Source of the DNA: Clostridia bacterium
GTDB taxonomy: Bacteria > Bacillota > Clostridia > UMGS1883
Assembly: GCA_021202495.1 (NCBI GenBank)
Contig: JAJQCX010000169.1
Coordinates: forward strand, 1,988-14,305
DNA length: 12,318 nucleotides
Direction of reading: 5' to 3'
Below are positions 1-5,270 of this stretch, piece by piece (positions within the stretch are counted from its first letter, which is position 1; each line of letters begins with the position of its first letter). The translations under genes were made by a program, and so were the position numbers. Below the pieces are notes generated by a model that was given only the letters and a program-made list of their open reading frames with translations, had not been told where the DNA came from and did not search any database.

Positions 1-176
1 CGTGTGTAAAGTTTTGGTTGAGACTATGGGTTGCGGCCGTACAACCGCGACAACGGGGACGGTCAAGCGGGACGCTTGAGGCGAGTTTAATCAAATTTTG
101 CGGAGCAAAATTTGTTCCGTCATTTTAAATTATAAATTATACATTTTACATTAAAGATGCGGGAGGTGAAACAGAA
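1..176. other. Gene-free left edge with stacked hairpins
   Basis: I see no convincing gene here. A frame from base 2 to the TGA at 77-79 is open and could be the last 25 codons of a gene outside the window, but the stretch is too short to judge. A perfect hairpin at 63-79 (arms TCAAGCG/CGCTTGA, GGA loop) overlaps that TGA. It is followed by the 23-bp palindrome at 92-114 and an AT-rich run (121-153) containing repeated AAATTATA-like words. A weak promoter may lie in the AT-rich run (TATACA at 138-143), but no good -35 box is present. Confidence 0.4.
92..114. repeat. 23-bp palindrome, copy 1
   Basis: Perfect inverted repeat with 10-bp arms CAAATTTTGC/GCAAAATTTG around a GGA loop. An identical copy lies at 764-786, on the other side of the recombinase-like gene. 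The flanks match in inverted orientation: TTCC follows copy 1 and GGAA precedes copy 2. The apex reads GCGGAGC, a GNA triloop closed by C-G, a class known to make unusually stable DNA hairpins. No T-tract follows on the + strand. Confidence 0.85.
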
Positions 177-737
177 ATGACTGCATATGCGTACATGGCG
201 GGAAACGACGAAAAGCAAAGAGCGGCGTTTATAAAGCTGGGCGTGGCGGAGGGAAACATATTTGCCGACGCGGGGGAGAGCGGGGCGGCGTGGAAAAGGC
301 TGCTGCGGCGTTTGAGAAAGGGCGACACGCTGTACATTCATTCGCTTGACGCGCTGGGGATAAACGTGCATGAGATTTTAATTCGGTGGCGCGCATTGAC
401 AAAGGAGAAGGGGATTGACATTGCGGTATTGGCGTCGCCATTGATTGACACGAGGATAGGAAAGGATTTGACGGGCTCTCTTGTCGCGGACGTTGTGTCG
501 GAAATACTTTTATTCGCGGCGAACGACGAACACGAAAGGCAGCTTTTGCGCCAAAGGAACGGGATTGAGCGCGCAAAAAAGAGAGGCGTACACTGCGGCA
601 GAGCTCCGCGCGTGCTGCCGGACAATTTTGACGAGGTGGGGCGGATGTGGCGGCGGGGCGAAATTTCCGCCGCCGAAGCCGCGAGGCGGTGCGGTATGGC
701 GGTTTCGACGTTTAGGTATCATGCGAATAAACTGTAA
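177..737 (+). CDS. Degenerate serine recombinase (resolvase-like), probably catalytically dead
   Basis: 186 aa. Its layout is that of small clostridial resolvase/invertase-family recombinases: N-terminal resolvase domain (about 1-135), then a short C-terminal helix-turn-helix (about 160-183, GEISAAEAARRCG...STFRYHA). The fold signature is recognisable in GVAEGNIF, RKGDTLYIHSLD, the PLIDTR region and the HERQLLRQR helix. However, the catalytic positions have changed. The usual YARVS is YAYMA, giving Tyr6 for Arg and Ala8 for the nucleophilic Ser. The usual DRLGR is DALGI, giving Ala59 and Ile62 for Arg. The segment that normally carries another Arg near residue 36 is shortened. Glu120-Arg121 and Arg125 remain. 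The frame is intact, so it may survive as a DNA-binding protein rather than a recombinase. The start is supported by GGGAGGTG at 161-168, 8 nt upstream. Confidence 0.8.
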   Translation: MTAYAYMAGNDEKQRAAFIKLGVAEGNIFADAGESGAAWKRLLRRLRKGDTLYIHSLDALGINVHEILIRWRALTKEKGIDIAVLASPLIDTRIGKDLTGSLVADVVSEILLFAANDEHERQLLRQRNGIERAKKRGVHCGRAPRVLPDNFDEVGRMWRRGEISAAEAARRCGMAVSTFRYHANKL

Positions 738-763
738 TTAGTGTGAAGTGTGGAGTAGAGGAA

Positions 764-786
764 CAAATTTTGCGGAGCAAAATTTG
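764..786. repeat. 23-bp palindrome, copy 2
   Basis: Base-for-base identical to 92-114 (arms CAAATTTTGC/GCAAAATTTG, GGA loop), starting 26 bp after the recombinase-like stop codon. It could act as a weak 3' hairpin for that transcript, but there is no T-run after it. The two copies bracket a unit of about 695 bp. Confidence 0.85.
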
Positions 787-787
787 A

Positions 788-845
788 AATTATCGCCTGC
801 GGGCGGGACGGCGGGGGACAAGCCGCCCGCCCTACGACGATAATT
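788..845. repeat. GC-rich cruciform element bounded by AATTATCG/CGATAATT
   Basis: An outer perfect 8-bp inverted repeat (788-795 AATTATCG and 838-845 CGATAATT) encloses an inner hairpin at 801-832. The inner arms are GGGCGGG-A-CGGC and GCCGCCCGCCC: 11 paired bases with one bulged A, and a purine-rich 9-nt loop. It looks like a REP-type dispersed intergenic element. There is no coding potential and no U-tract. Copy number in the genome cannot be judged from one window. Confidence 0.7.
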
Positions 846-949
846 GCGGCGGAGCAGGATGAAACGCGGCAATGCGGTCGTCTGAGGGAAGGTCTGTCTT
901 TGAGTACAGGAGTAATTTTTGATTTTTTGTAAATATTGATGTATAGCTA

Positions 950-978
950 TTGCAATTTAATTCAAAAACTTGTATAAT
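950..978 (+). promoter_or_regulatory. Sigma-A type promoter for hpf
   Basis: TTGCAA (950-955), a 17-bp spacer and a perfect TATAAT (973-978). Transcription would start near 985, at the left edge of the long palindromic element, giving a leader of about 230 nt that contains the whole palindrome. No better promoter is seen between the element and hpf. Confidence 0.7.
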
Positions 979-983
979 ATAGA

Positions 984-1163
984 TAAGGAATCACTGATTA
1001 ATTAACGCCTGACGGCTCAGCACGTATCTCGCTTGCGTCTTTTCCGTCATACCGCACAAAAAGCCCTCCCGAATACACAAAGTATTCGCTCGGTCTTTTT
1101 GCACAATCTGACGAAAAATCCGTCGGCGCGATATACGCACTGTAATCAATCAGTGCTTCCCTA
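984..1163. mobile_element. MITE-like element: one ~175-bp imperfect palindrome
   Basis: The terminal inverted repeats are 987-1004 (GGAATCACTGATTAATTA) and 1143-1160, whose complement is GGAAGCACTGATTGATTA (16 of 18 match). Similarity continues inward along nearly the whole length, for example CAGCACGTATCTCGC with CAGTGCGTATATCGC and GCACAAAAAG with GTGCAAAAAG. The centre is a perfect hairpin at 1070-1088 (CGAATAC/GTATTCG, 5-nt loop). TA on both outer sides (984-985 and 1162-1163) could be a TA target duplication as made by IS630/Tc1-type transposases. There is no ORF. It is probably a non-autonomous foldback element, now sitting in the hpf leader. Confidence 0.7.
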
Positions 1164-1217
1164 AATCAGAGAGCTATTGGTTTGGGAGGCTCTTAACTAT
1201 AAAGGAGGCAGACAAGT

Positions 1218-1742
1218 ATGAAGATATCCATAGCGTGCCGTAAGACGGAGATAACGGACAGAGAGAAAAATCTTATTGAAAAAAAGATAGGAAAGCTTGC
1301 TAAGTTTTTCAATGACGACACCGAGGCGGTTGTTACAATCTCTTCTCAGAAAAACGACAAAATTGTCGAGGTAACAATCTTTGCCGGCGGGCTTGTATAC
1401 AGAGCGGAGGAGCGCAATCTTGATTTGCTTGACGCGGTGGACAAGGTTGAATATGTTATCAATCGTCAGATTCGCCGCAACAAGACGAGGCTTGAAAAGT
1501 CTATTAAGCGCGACGCGTTTGTGCCTGCGGCAGATGAGGCGGAGGTTGTTGAGGAAGAGGAATTCAACATCATCCGCACAAAAATTCACAATCTTAAGCC
1601 CATGACGCCCGAGGAGGCTATTTTGCAGATGAATCTTCTTGAGCATGAGTTTTTCGTTTTCTTCAACGGGACGACCGAAACGACGGACATAGTATACCGC
1701 CGCAAGGACGGAAACTACGGGCTTATCGAAACGCACGTATGA
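1218..1742 (+). CDS. hpf: Ribosome hibernation promoting factor, long form (HPF)
   Basis: 174 aa, the normal length for long HPF. The N-terminal domain (about 1-100, beginning MKISIACRKTEITD) has the HPF/YfiA beta-alpha-beta-beta-beta-alpha pattern and a basic final helix (RRNKTRLEKSIKR). This domain sits on the 30S subunit in the tRNA/mRNA channel. An acidic linker (AEVVEEEE) follows, then the C-terminal dimerisation domain (about 118-174) with the family signatures RTK, LKPMTPEEAILQMNLL, EFFVFFN and YRRKDGNYGLIE. In this family that domain joins two 70S ribosomes into inactive 100S dimers. The start is fixed by AAAGGAGG at 1201-1208, 9 nt upstream. The gene is expressed from the promoter at 950-978 through an unusually structured leader and is translationally coupled to the next gene. 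Confidence 0.96.
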   Translation: MKISIACRKTEITDREKNLIEKKIGKLAKFFNDDTEAVVTISSQKNDKIVEVTIFAGGLVYRAEERNLDLLDAVDKVEYVINRQIRRNKTRLEKSIKRDAFVPAADEAEVVEEEEFNIIRTKIHNLKPMTPEEAILQMNLLEHEFFVFFNGTTETTDIVYRRKDGNYGLIETHV

Positions 1743-2326
1743 TTTCGATAAAGGAAGCTGTCATTGTCGAGGGAAAGTTCGACAAGGCGCGTGTGGCGGA
1801 AGTTTGCGATGCGCTCATCATCACGACGGACGGATTTACGATTTTTAAGGACAAGCGGAAAAAGGAATTTTTAAAAGCCCTCGCCGAAAGGCAAGGGCTT
1901 TTGGTGCTTACGGATTCCGACAGGGCGGGCTTTTTGATACGCTTGCATTTAAAGAGCTTTATTCCGAACGAATACATAAAGCACGCGTACATCCCGGCGA
2001 TTGAGGGCAAGGAGCGGCGCAAGAGAACGCCCTCAAAGGAGGGCATTTTGGGCGTTGAGGGCATGGACGCGGAGCTTTTGGAGAATATTTTGAAGGAAGC
2101 TGCCACCGTTCGCGAAGTTAAGGCGGGGGAAAAAATAACGAAGAGCGATTTATATGAAGTCGGGCTTTCGGGGAAGAGCGGGAGCGCGGTTTTGCGGCGC
2201 GCATTTGCGCGGGAGCTCAGTCTTCCGCCGCGCCTTTCGGCGAATGCCTTGCTTGAAATTTTGAACGCGGCGTATTCGAGAGAGGAATTTTTTGAAATCG
2301 TAAACAAGAGCCGGAACACGGGGTAA
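1739..2326 (+). CDS. rnmV: Toprim-domain protein, ribonuclease M5-like (5S rRNA maturation)
   Basis: 195 aa. The N-terminal Toprim domain (about 6-100) has the two acidic motifs needed for metal-dependent nucleolysis: Glu11 in IVEGKFD and Asp59/Asp61 in LTDSDRAG. The remainder, with GKERRKRTPSKEG, GILGVEG and a helical C-terminal region, fits RNase M5 and its DUF4093-type relatives. RNase M5 trims both ends of 5S rRNA precursor in Firmicutes. Length is close to the family norm of about 190 aa. The ATG overlaps the hpf stop (ATGA, 1739-1742) and has no clear Shine-Dalgarno, so translation probably depends on ribosomes finishing hpf. The coding region holds a strong terminator-like hairpin at 1873-1902 and a smaller one at 2029-2044. 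Toprim is certain; true RNase M5 rather than a paralogue is likely but not proven. Confidence 0.8.
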   Translation: MISIKEAVIVEGKFDKARVAEVCDALIITTDGFTIFKDKRKKEFLKALAERQGLLVLTDSDRAGFLIRLHLKSFIPNEYIKHAYIPAIEGKERRKRTPSKEGILGVEGMDAELLENILKEAATVREVKAGEKITKSDLYEVGLSGKSGSAVLRRAFARELSLPPRLSANALLEILNAAYSREEFFEIVNKSRNTG

Positions 2327-2342
2327 TGTGTTCCGGCTTTTT
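2309..2342 (+). terminator. Intrinsic terminator overlapping the rnmV stop codon
   Basis: A perfect 11-bp stem AGCCGGAACAC (2309-2319) / GTGTTCCGGCT (2328-2338) with an 8-nt loop, followed by TTTTT. The TAA stop (2324-2326) lies in the loop, so the last codons of rnmV form the left arm. Read on the - strand, the same stem follows the DUF1292 gene but has only a weak T-run (CTTGTTT), so two-way use is possible. Confidence 0.88.
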
Positions 2343-2343
2343 G

Positions 2344-2652
2344 TCAGTCTTCAAAATTGAATTCGTCCTTGTTTCTTTCCTTGAAGATTTCAAAGAGAGT
2401 GTCGAGGGTGTCCTCATCGGCAACGGGGGAGAAGGAGTCTTCCTCATCGTTGAGCTCGTCAATCTGCATGATGATGACCTCGTCGGCTTCCTCGTCATTG
2501 GGAATCATCACGGCATAGTTATCGCCCTCGTAGTCGATGATGTCCAAAATCTCCATTTCAATCTCATTGTCGTCCTCGTCGTAAAGCGTTATGAGCTCGG
2601 GCTCATAATCGTCCTCAAATGCATTTTCGTCAAATTCGTTCATATTCGCCAC
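2344..2652 (-). CDS. DUF1292 family protein (YrzB-like)
   Basis: 102 aa, very acidic. The core ITLYDEDDNEIEMEILDIIDYEGDNYAV, MIPNDEEADEVIIMQID and the end ETLFEIFKERNKDEFNFED-like tail (here TLFEIFKERNKDEF) are the DUF1292 signature common in Firmicutes. The function of the family is not known. In Bacillus a homologue lies near alaS; here the gene stands alone. The first codon is GTG at 2652, with AGGAAGG about 11 nt upstream. The ATG at 2643 would put the Shine-Dalgarno about 20 nt away, so GTG is preferred. It is driven by a near-ideal promoter just upstream. Confidence 0.92.
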   Translation of the reverse strand: MANMNEFDENAFEDDYEPELITLYDEDDNEIEMEILDIIDYEGDNYAVMIPNDEEADEVIIMQIDELNDEEDSFSPVADEDTLDTLFEIFKERNKDEFNFED

Positions 2653-2684
2653 AGCATCCGCATCCTTCCTGAAAGTTATAGCTT

Positions 2685-2714
2685 ATTATAATATGCGGGG
2701 AGCGGATTTGTCAA
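2685..2714 (-). promoter_or_regulatory. Consensus sigma-A promoter of the DUF1292 gene
   Basis: Perfect TTGACA (2714-2709) and perfect TATAAT (2690-2685) separated by 18 bp. This is one of the best promoter matches in the window. It begins only 15 bp after the stop of the von Willebrand A gene, and no terminator lies between them, so read-through could add to expression. Confidence 0.85.
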
Positions 2715-2729
2715 TAGGCGGGAGAATTT

Positions 2730-3389
2730 TTAATTTTGCATTTGACCGCCGCGGGTTTGGCGGTCTTCGTCGATGCGCTGTTTCCAATCGGCTTTGAGCG
2801 GGGCGTTGGCGCGGACGTGCATAATGGCTTCGCCTACGACGTCGTAGTTGAGTCGGGTGCCGCGGCTGTCGCTTTGATATGTCACGGCGCGGTCTTCGGA
2901 GATGCCGAAATGTCTTGCGGTTTCAACCGCGTCGATATTCGCGCCGAGGAAAAGAAATTCCCAACCGTACTTTTGCTTTTGCCGTTCGATCATTTTTTTG
3001 ACGGTGCGGCTGTCGTAGCTGCGGCTTGAGTTTTCCATGCCGTCGGTGATTATCACAAACATTGTGTGCTCGGGCACGTCTTCGCTGCGTGCGTATTTGT
3101 GGACGTTGCCGATGTGGTGAATTGCGCCGCCGATGGCGTCAAGCAGGGCAGTGGAGCCGCGGGTGGTGTAGTCGTCTCTCGTCATGGGAGCGATGCGGCG
3201 AATGTCGACGCGGTCGTGCAAAACCTCGCTCACACCGTCAAAGAGAATTGTCGAGACAAGCGCCTCGCCGGGCTCTCTCCTTTGCTTTTTAATCATGGAG
3301 TTAAATCCGCCGATTGTGTCGCTTTCCAATCCGCACATGGAGCCGCTGCGGTCAAGGATGAAGACGATTTCCGTTAAGTTCTTTTTCAT
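2730..3389 (-). CDS. Stand-alone von Willebrand factor A (vWA) domain protein
   Basis: 219 aa, essentially one vWA domain with no signal peptide and no membrane segment, so it is expected in the cytoplasm. The metal-ion-dependent adhesion site is complete: Asp13-x-Ser15-x-Ser17 in LDRSGSM, Thr80 in TRGSTALLDA, and Asp116 in IITDGMEN. This predicts a Mg2+-dependent protein-binding module. The partner is unknown. The C-terminal 30 residues are charged (ADWKQRIDEDRQTRGG) and may be flexible. GGAGG lies 8 nt before the ATG. The neighbour upstream on the same strand is the macro-domain gene, 81 bp away. Tellurite/stress-type vWA proteins are similar in size, but no ter gene is nearby, so I do not assign that role. 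Confidence 0.88.
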   Translation of the reverse strand: MKKNLTEIVFILDRSGSMCGLESDTIGGFNSMIKKQRREPGEALVSTILFDGVSEVLHDRVDIRRIAPMTRDDYTTRGSTALLDAIGGAIHHIGNVHKYARSEDVPEHTMFVIITDGMENSSRSYDSRTVKKMIERQKQKYGWEFLFLGANIDAVETARHFGISEDRAVTYQSDSRGTRLNYDVVGEAIMHVRANAPLKADWKQRIDEDRQTRGGQMQN

Positions 3390-3423
3390 AATACATTCCT
3401 CCGTATAATTTTGATGTGACTGT

Positions 3424-3429
3424 ATTATA
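3424..3429 (-). promoter_or_regulatory. -10 box upstream of the vWA gene
   Basis: Perfect TATAAT read on the - strand at 3429-3424, about 35 bp before the vWA start. No recognisable -35 hexamer is present at 16-18 bp spacing; TTGCCA exists but is 27 bp away. The promoter may be weak, activator dependent, or supplemented by read-through from the macro-domain gene. Confidence 0.45.
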
Positions 3430-3450
3430 CGGGAAATTTTCGCAGAGGTG

Positions 3451-3467
3451 GTCGCTTGGCAAGCGAC
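3451..3467. repeat. Short perfect hairpin after the macro-domain gene
   Basis: Arms GTCGCTT/AAGCGAC with a 3-nt loop, 3 nt past the macro-domain stop codon. There is no T-run, so a classic Rho-independent terminator is unlikely. It resembles in size the other triloop hairpins of this window. Confidence 0.5.
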
Positions 3468-3470
3468 AAA

Positions 3471-4478
3471 TTACGCGCCTAAGAGGCATTGGTCGAACGC
3501 AAAGAGAGCTTCGTTAATTTCAAAGATGTTATAGTTGCCTTTGGAAATGAAATATTCGATAATTATGTCAAATTTGTTTGAATGGGAGAGGGCAAAGCCC
3601 GCTTTCATCAGCATGTCTTTTGCTTCGTTAAGCGGAAGTTCCAGCGCGACGGCAAAGGCGATTGCCGTGGGCTTTGAGGGCTTGTAGTGTTTATCGCTGC
3701 GTATTTTTGAAAAGAGTTTGCGGTCGATATTCGCTTTTTTATAAACCTGCGAATCTGTCATGCCGGATTCGTCAATCTTCCGCAACAGCATTTCGGAAAA
3801 GCTTTCGTCAAGCTGTTTCACCGCATCTTCAAGTGAGATTAATGCGCTGTATGCGGCTTGCGGCGCGGCGTCCTCGCAAATCGATCTTCCCGGAAGATTT
3901 CGCCGCACGGATTTCATTCTGAGCTGCTCCGAGCGATTGTCGATGTGTTCTTCGACATAGCAATCGTCGATAAAGGATTCTATTTCGGAAAAGAGCGTTT
4001 CGCTGATTTTGTACGATGTCTTATCGAATATGACGAGATAGACCGTCATTTCGTTTTCGAGCAGGAATTTGCCTATCTCATCGGTCGCGGTGCGGAGCGC
4101 CTCATCCTTCGGATAGCCGTAAACGCCGGAGGAAATGAGCGGAAAGGCGAGGGTTTTGCATTCTGTCTCTTTTGCCAGATCAAGAGATGAGCGGTAACAG
4201 GAGCGAAGCAAAGCTTCCTCACCGTGCTTGCCGTCGATATAGACGGGACCGACCGTGTGAATGACATATTTACACGGCAAATTATACCCGCGCGTGAGCT
4301 TTGCGCCGCCCGTTTCGCAGCCGCCGAGCGTTTTGCACTCTTCCAAAAGCTGCGAACCTGCGGCGCGGTGAACAGCTCCGTCAACCCCGCCGCCTCCCAC
4401 CAGGGAATTTTTCGCGGCATTGACGATTGCGTCAACCTTCATTTTGGTAATATCGTTTCTGACTATTTGAAGAGGCAT
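3471..4478 (-). CDS. Macro domain fused to a C-terminal HTH-like helical domain
   Basis: 335 aa from the ATG at 4478. The GTG at 4487 is less likely because AAAGGG would be only 3 nt from it. Residues about 1-170 form a MacroD-type domain: Asp9 (NDIT), VNAAK (20-24 region), GGGGVDGAVHRAAG (28-41, Asp33), GAKLTRGYNLPCKYVIHTVGP and ISSGVYGYP. This family binds ADP-ribose and often removes it from proteins or from O-acetyl-ADP-ribose. Unusually, the second Asn of NAAN is Lys23. A variable linker (about 175-215) leads to an all-helical domain (about 218-335; FSEMLLRKIDESGMTDSQVYKKANIDRKLFSKIR reads like an XRE-type HTH), ending in INEALFAFDQCLLG. I know this tail from other clostridial macro proteins, but its role is not established. 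A promoter candidate lies at 4582-4610. Confidence 0.88.
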   Translation of the reverse strand: MPLQIVRNDITKMKVDAIVNAAKNSLVGGGGVDGAVHRAAGSQLLEECKTLGGCETGGAKLTRGYNLPCKYVIHTVGPVYIDGKHGEEALLRSCYRSSLDLAKETECKTLAFPLISSGVYGYPKDEALRTATDEIGKFLLENEMTVYLVIFDKTSYKISETLFSEIESFIDDCYVEEHIDNRSEQLRMKSVRRNLPGRSICEDAAPQAAYSALISLEDAVKQLDESFSEMLLRKIDESGMTDSQVYKKANIDRKLFSKIRSDKHYKPSKPTAIAFAVALELPLNEAKDMLMKAGFALSHSNKFDIIIEYFISKGNYNIFEINEALFAFDQCLLGA

Positions 4479-4498
4479 ATAAATCACCGACCCTTTGG

Positions 4499-4572
4499 TA
4501 AAATTAGCAATTAGAAATTAGCAATTGATGTGCAAAAACGCTTCGCGTTTTTATTATGTGATTGATAATTGT
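4499..4572. repeat. AT-rich direct repeats around a GAA/TTC triloop hairpin
   Basis: ATTAGCAATT occurs twice (4503-4512 and 4517-4526), followed by a perfect hairpin at 4534-4552 (arms AAAAACGC/GCGTTTTT, loop TTC on this strand and GAA on the other). ATTGAT words flank it on both sides. On the - strand the apex is GCGAAGC, the textbook ultra-stable DNA mini-hairpin. It resembles the element at 92-153 in design and lies in the predicted leader of the macro-domain mRNA. Confidence 0.6.
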
Positions 4573-4581
4573 TTATAGCTT

Positions 4582-4610
4582 ATTTTACAACAGATTTATC
4601 GCGAATGCAA
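4582..4610 (-). promoter_or_regulatory. Possible promoter of the macro-domain gene
   Basis: TTGCAT (4610-4605), a 17-bp spacer and TAAAAT (4587-4582) on the - strand. The -10 matches consensus at 5 of 6 positions, the -35 at only 3. The leader would be about 95 nt and would include the AT-rich hairpin element. It lies between the cotJC terminator and the macro gene but in the same direction, so cotJ read-through is blocked only by that terminator. Confidence 0.4.
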
Positions 4611-4621
4611 CAGGCGTTTTC

Positions 4622-4669
4622 GTAAAACAAAAGTCATATCGAAACGCCGGAAAAGCGTCTCGATATGAC
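4622..4669 (-). terminator. Intrinsic terminator of the cotJ operon
   Basis: On the - strand, a long stem GTCATATCGA / TCGATATGAC (10 bp), extended after one mismatch by four more pairs (GCGT/ACGC), a 7-nt loop, then TTTTGTTTTA. It starts 12 bp after the cotJC stop. It is well formed, so expression of the downstream macro gene probably relies on its own promoter. Confidence 0.85.
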
Positions 4670-4680
4670 GATTTTAAAAA

Positions 4681-5253
4681 TCAATAGTATTTCTTCTCCG
4701 CGGAAAGGTCGGTTATTCTGCGCAGCGCTTCGCCGAAGCGCTGGAAGTGGACGACCTCTCGTTCACGAAGAAAACGAATCGGGTCGATAACGTCAGGGTC
4801 GTCGGCAAGAGCGAGGATGTTGTCATAGGTTGCGCGCGCCTTTTGCTCTGCTGCGAGGTCTTCCGTGAGGTCGGTGATGGGATCACCTTTAGATTGAAGA
4901 TACGCGGCGGTAAAGGGAACGCCGGCTGCGGATGAGGGGTAGATTGCGGTGTTGTAGTCAACAAAATAGTTCGCAAAGCCGCTTTCCTTTATCTGCTCCT
5001 CGGTGAGGTTGCGCGTCAGTTGGTAGACGATTGCGCCGACAATCTCAAGATGGGCGAGTTCTTCCGTGCCTATATCATTCAAAACGCCCTTTGTGATGGC
5101 GTCGGGCATGCTGAAGCGCTGGGAGAGGTAGCGCAGCGAAGCGCTCAGTTCGCCGTCGGGACCGCCGTATTGGCTGAGGATAACCTGCGCCATACGCGGG
5201 TCGGGGTTTTTGATTTTTACGGGATATTCAAGCTTTTTTTCGTATACCCACAT
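4681..5253 (-). CDS. cotJC: Spore coat protein CotJC, manganese-catalase family
   Basis: 190 aa, the normal CotJC length. It is a four-helix-bundle ferritin-like protein of the manganese catalase family. It starts MWVYEKKLEYPVKIKNPDP and carries the expected ligand residues: Glu35 (GPDGELSASLRYLSQR), Glu65 and His68 (GTEELAHLEIV), Glu136 (AAEQKARATY) and His169 (REREVVHFQRFGEALR). The family can disproportionate hydrogen peroxide with two Mn ions; in CotJC the established role is as a component of the spore coat. The start is supported by AAAGGAG 8 nt upstream. It lies 17 nt after cotJB and is last in the operon, followed by a strong terminator. Confidence 0.97.
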   Translation of the reverse strand: MWVYEKKLEYPVKIKNPDPRMAQVILSQYGGPDGELSASLRYLSQRFSMPDAITKGVLNDIGTEELAHLEIVGAIVYQLTRNLTEEQIKESGFANYFVDYNTAIYPSSAAGVPFTAAYLQSKGDPITDLTEDLAAEQKARATYDNILALADDPDVIDPIRFLREREVVHFQRFGEALRRITDLSAEKKYY

Positions 5254-5270
5254 GGGTCATTCTCCTTTCT

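Larger units (their letters stand above)
738..1217. other. 480-bp gene-free region upstream of hpf
   Basis: Contains, in order, the second 23-bp palindrome, the GC cruciform, about 100 bp (846-949) in which I see nothing, a sigma-A promoter (950-978), the long palindromic element (984-1163) and the hpf ribosome-binding site. A weak hairpin, AGAGC (1170-1174) with GCTCT (1189-1193), lies just before the RBS. No reading frame in this stretch looks like a gene. Confidence 0.7.

Noticed and set aside
2..79. Possible 3' end of a + strand gene entering from the left
   Set aside because: Only 25 codons ending at TGA; another frame is also open over the same bases, no family is recognisable, and the end lies inside a hairpin.
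985..1200. hpf leader as a known riboswitch
   Set aside because: The palindrome has transposon-like ends and no recognisable aptamer core or terminator/anti-terminator pair with a U-tract.
2326..2691. 121-codon + strand frame opposite DUF1292
   Set aside because: It is the antisense shadow of the acidic DUF1292 gene, giving a Val/Leu-rich product, and has no ribosome-binding site; it also begins inside the rnmV terminator.
2730..3389. Tellurite-resistance (TerY-type) assignment for the vWA protein
   Set aside because: Size and MIDAS fit, but no ter neighbours are present, so only the domain can be called.
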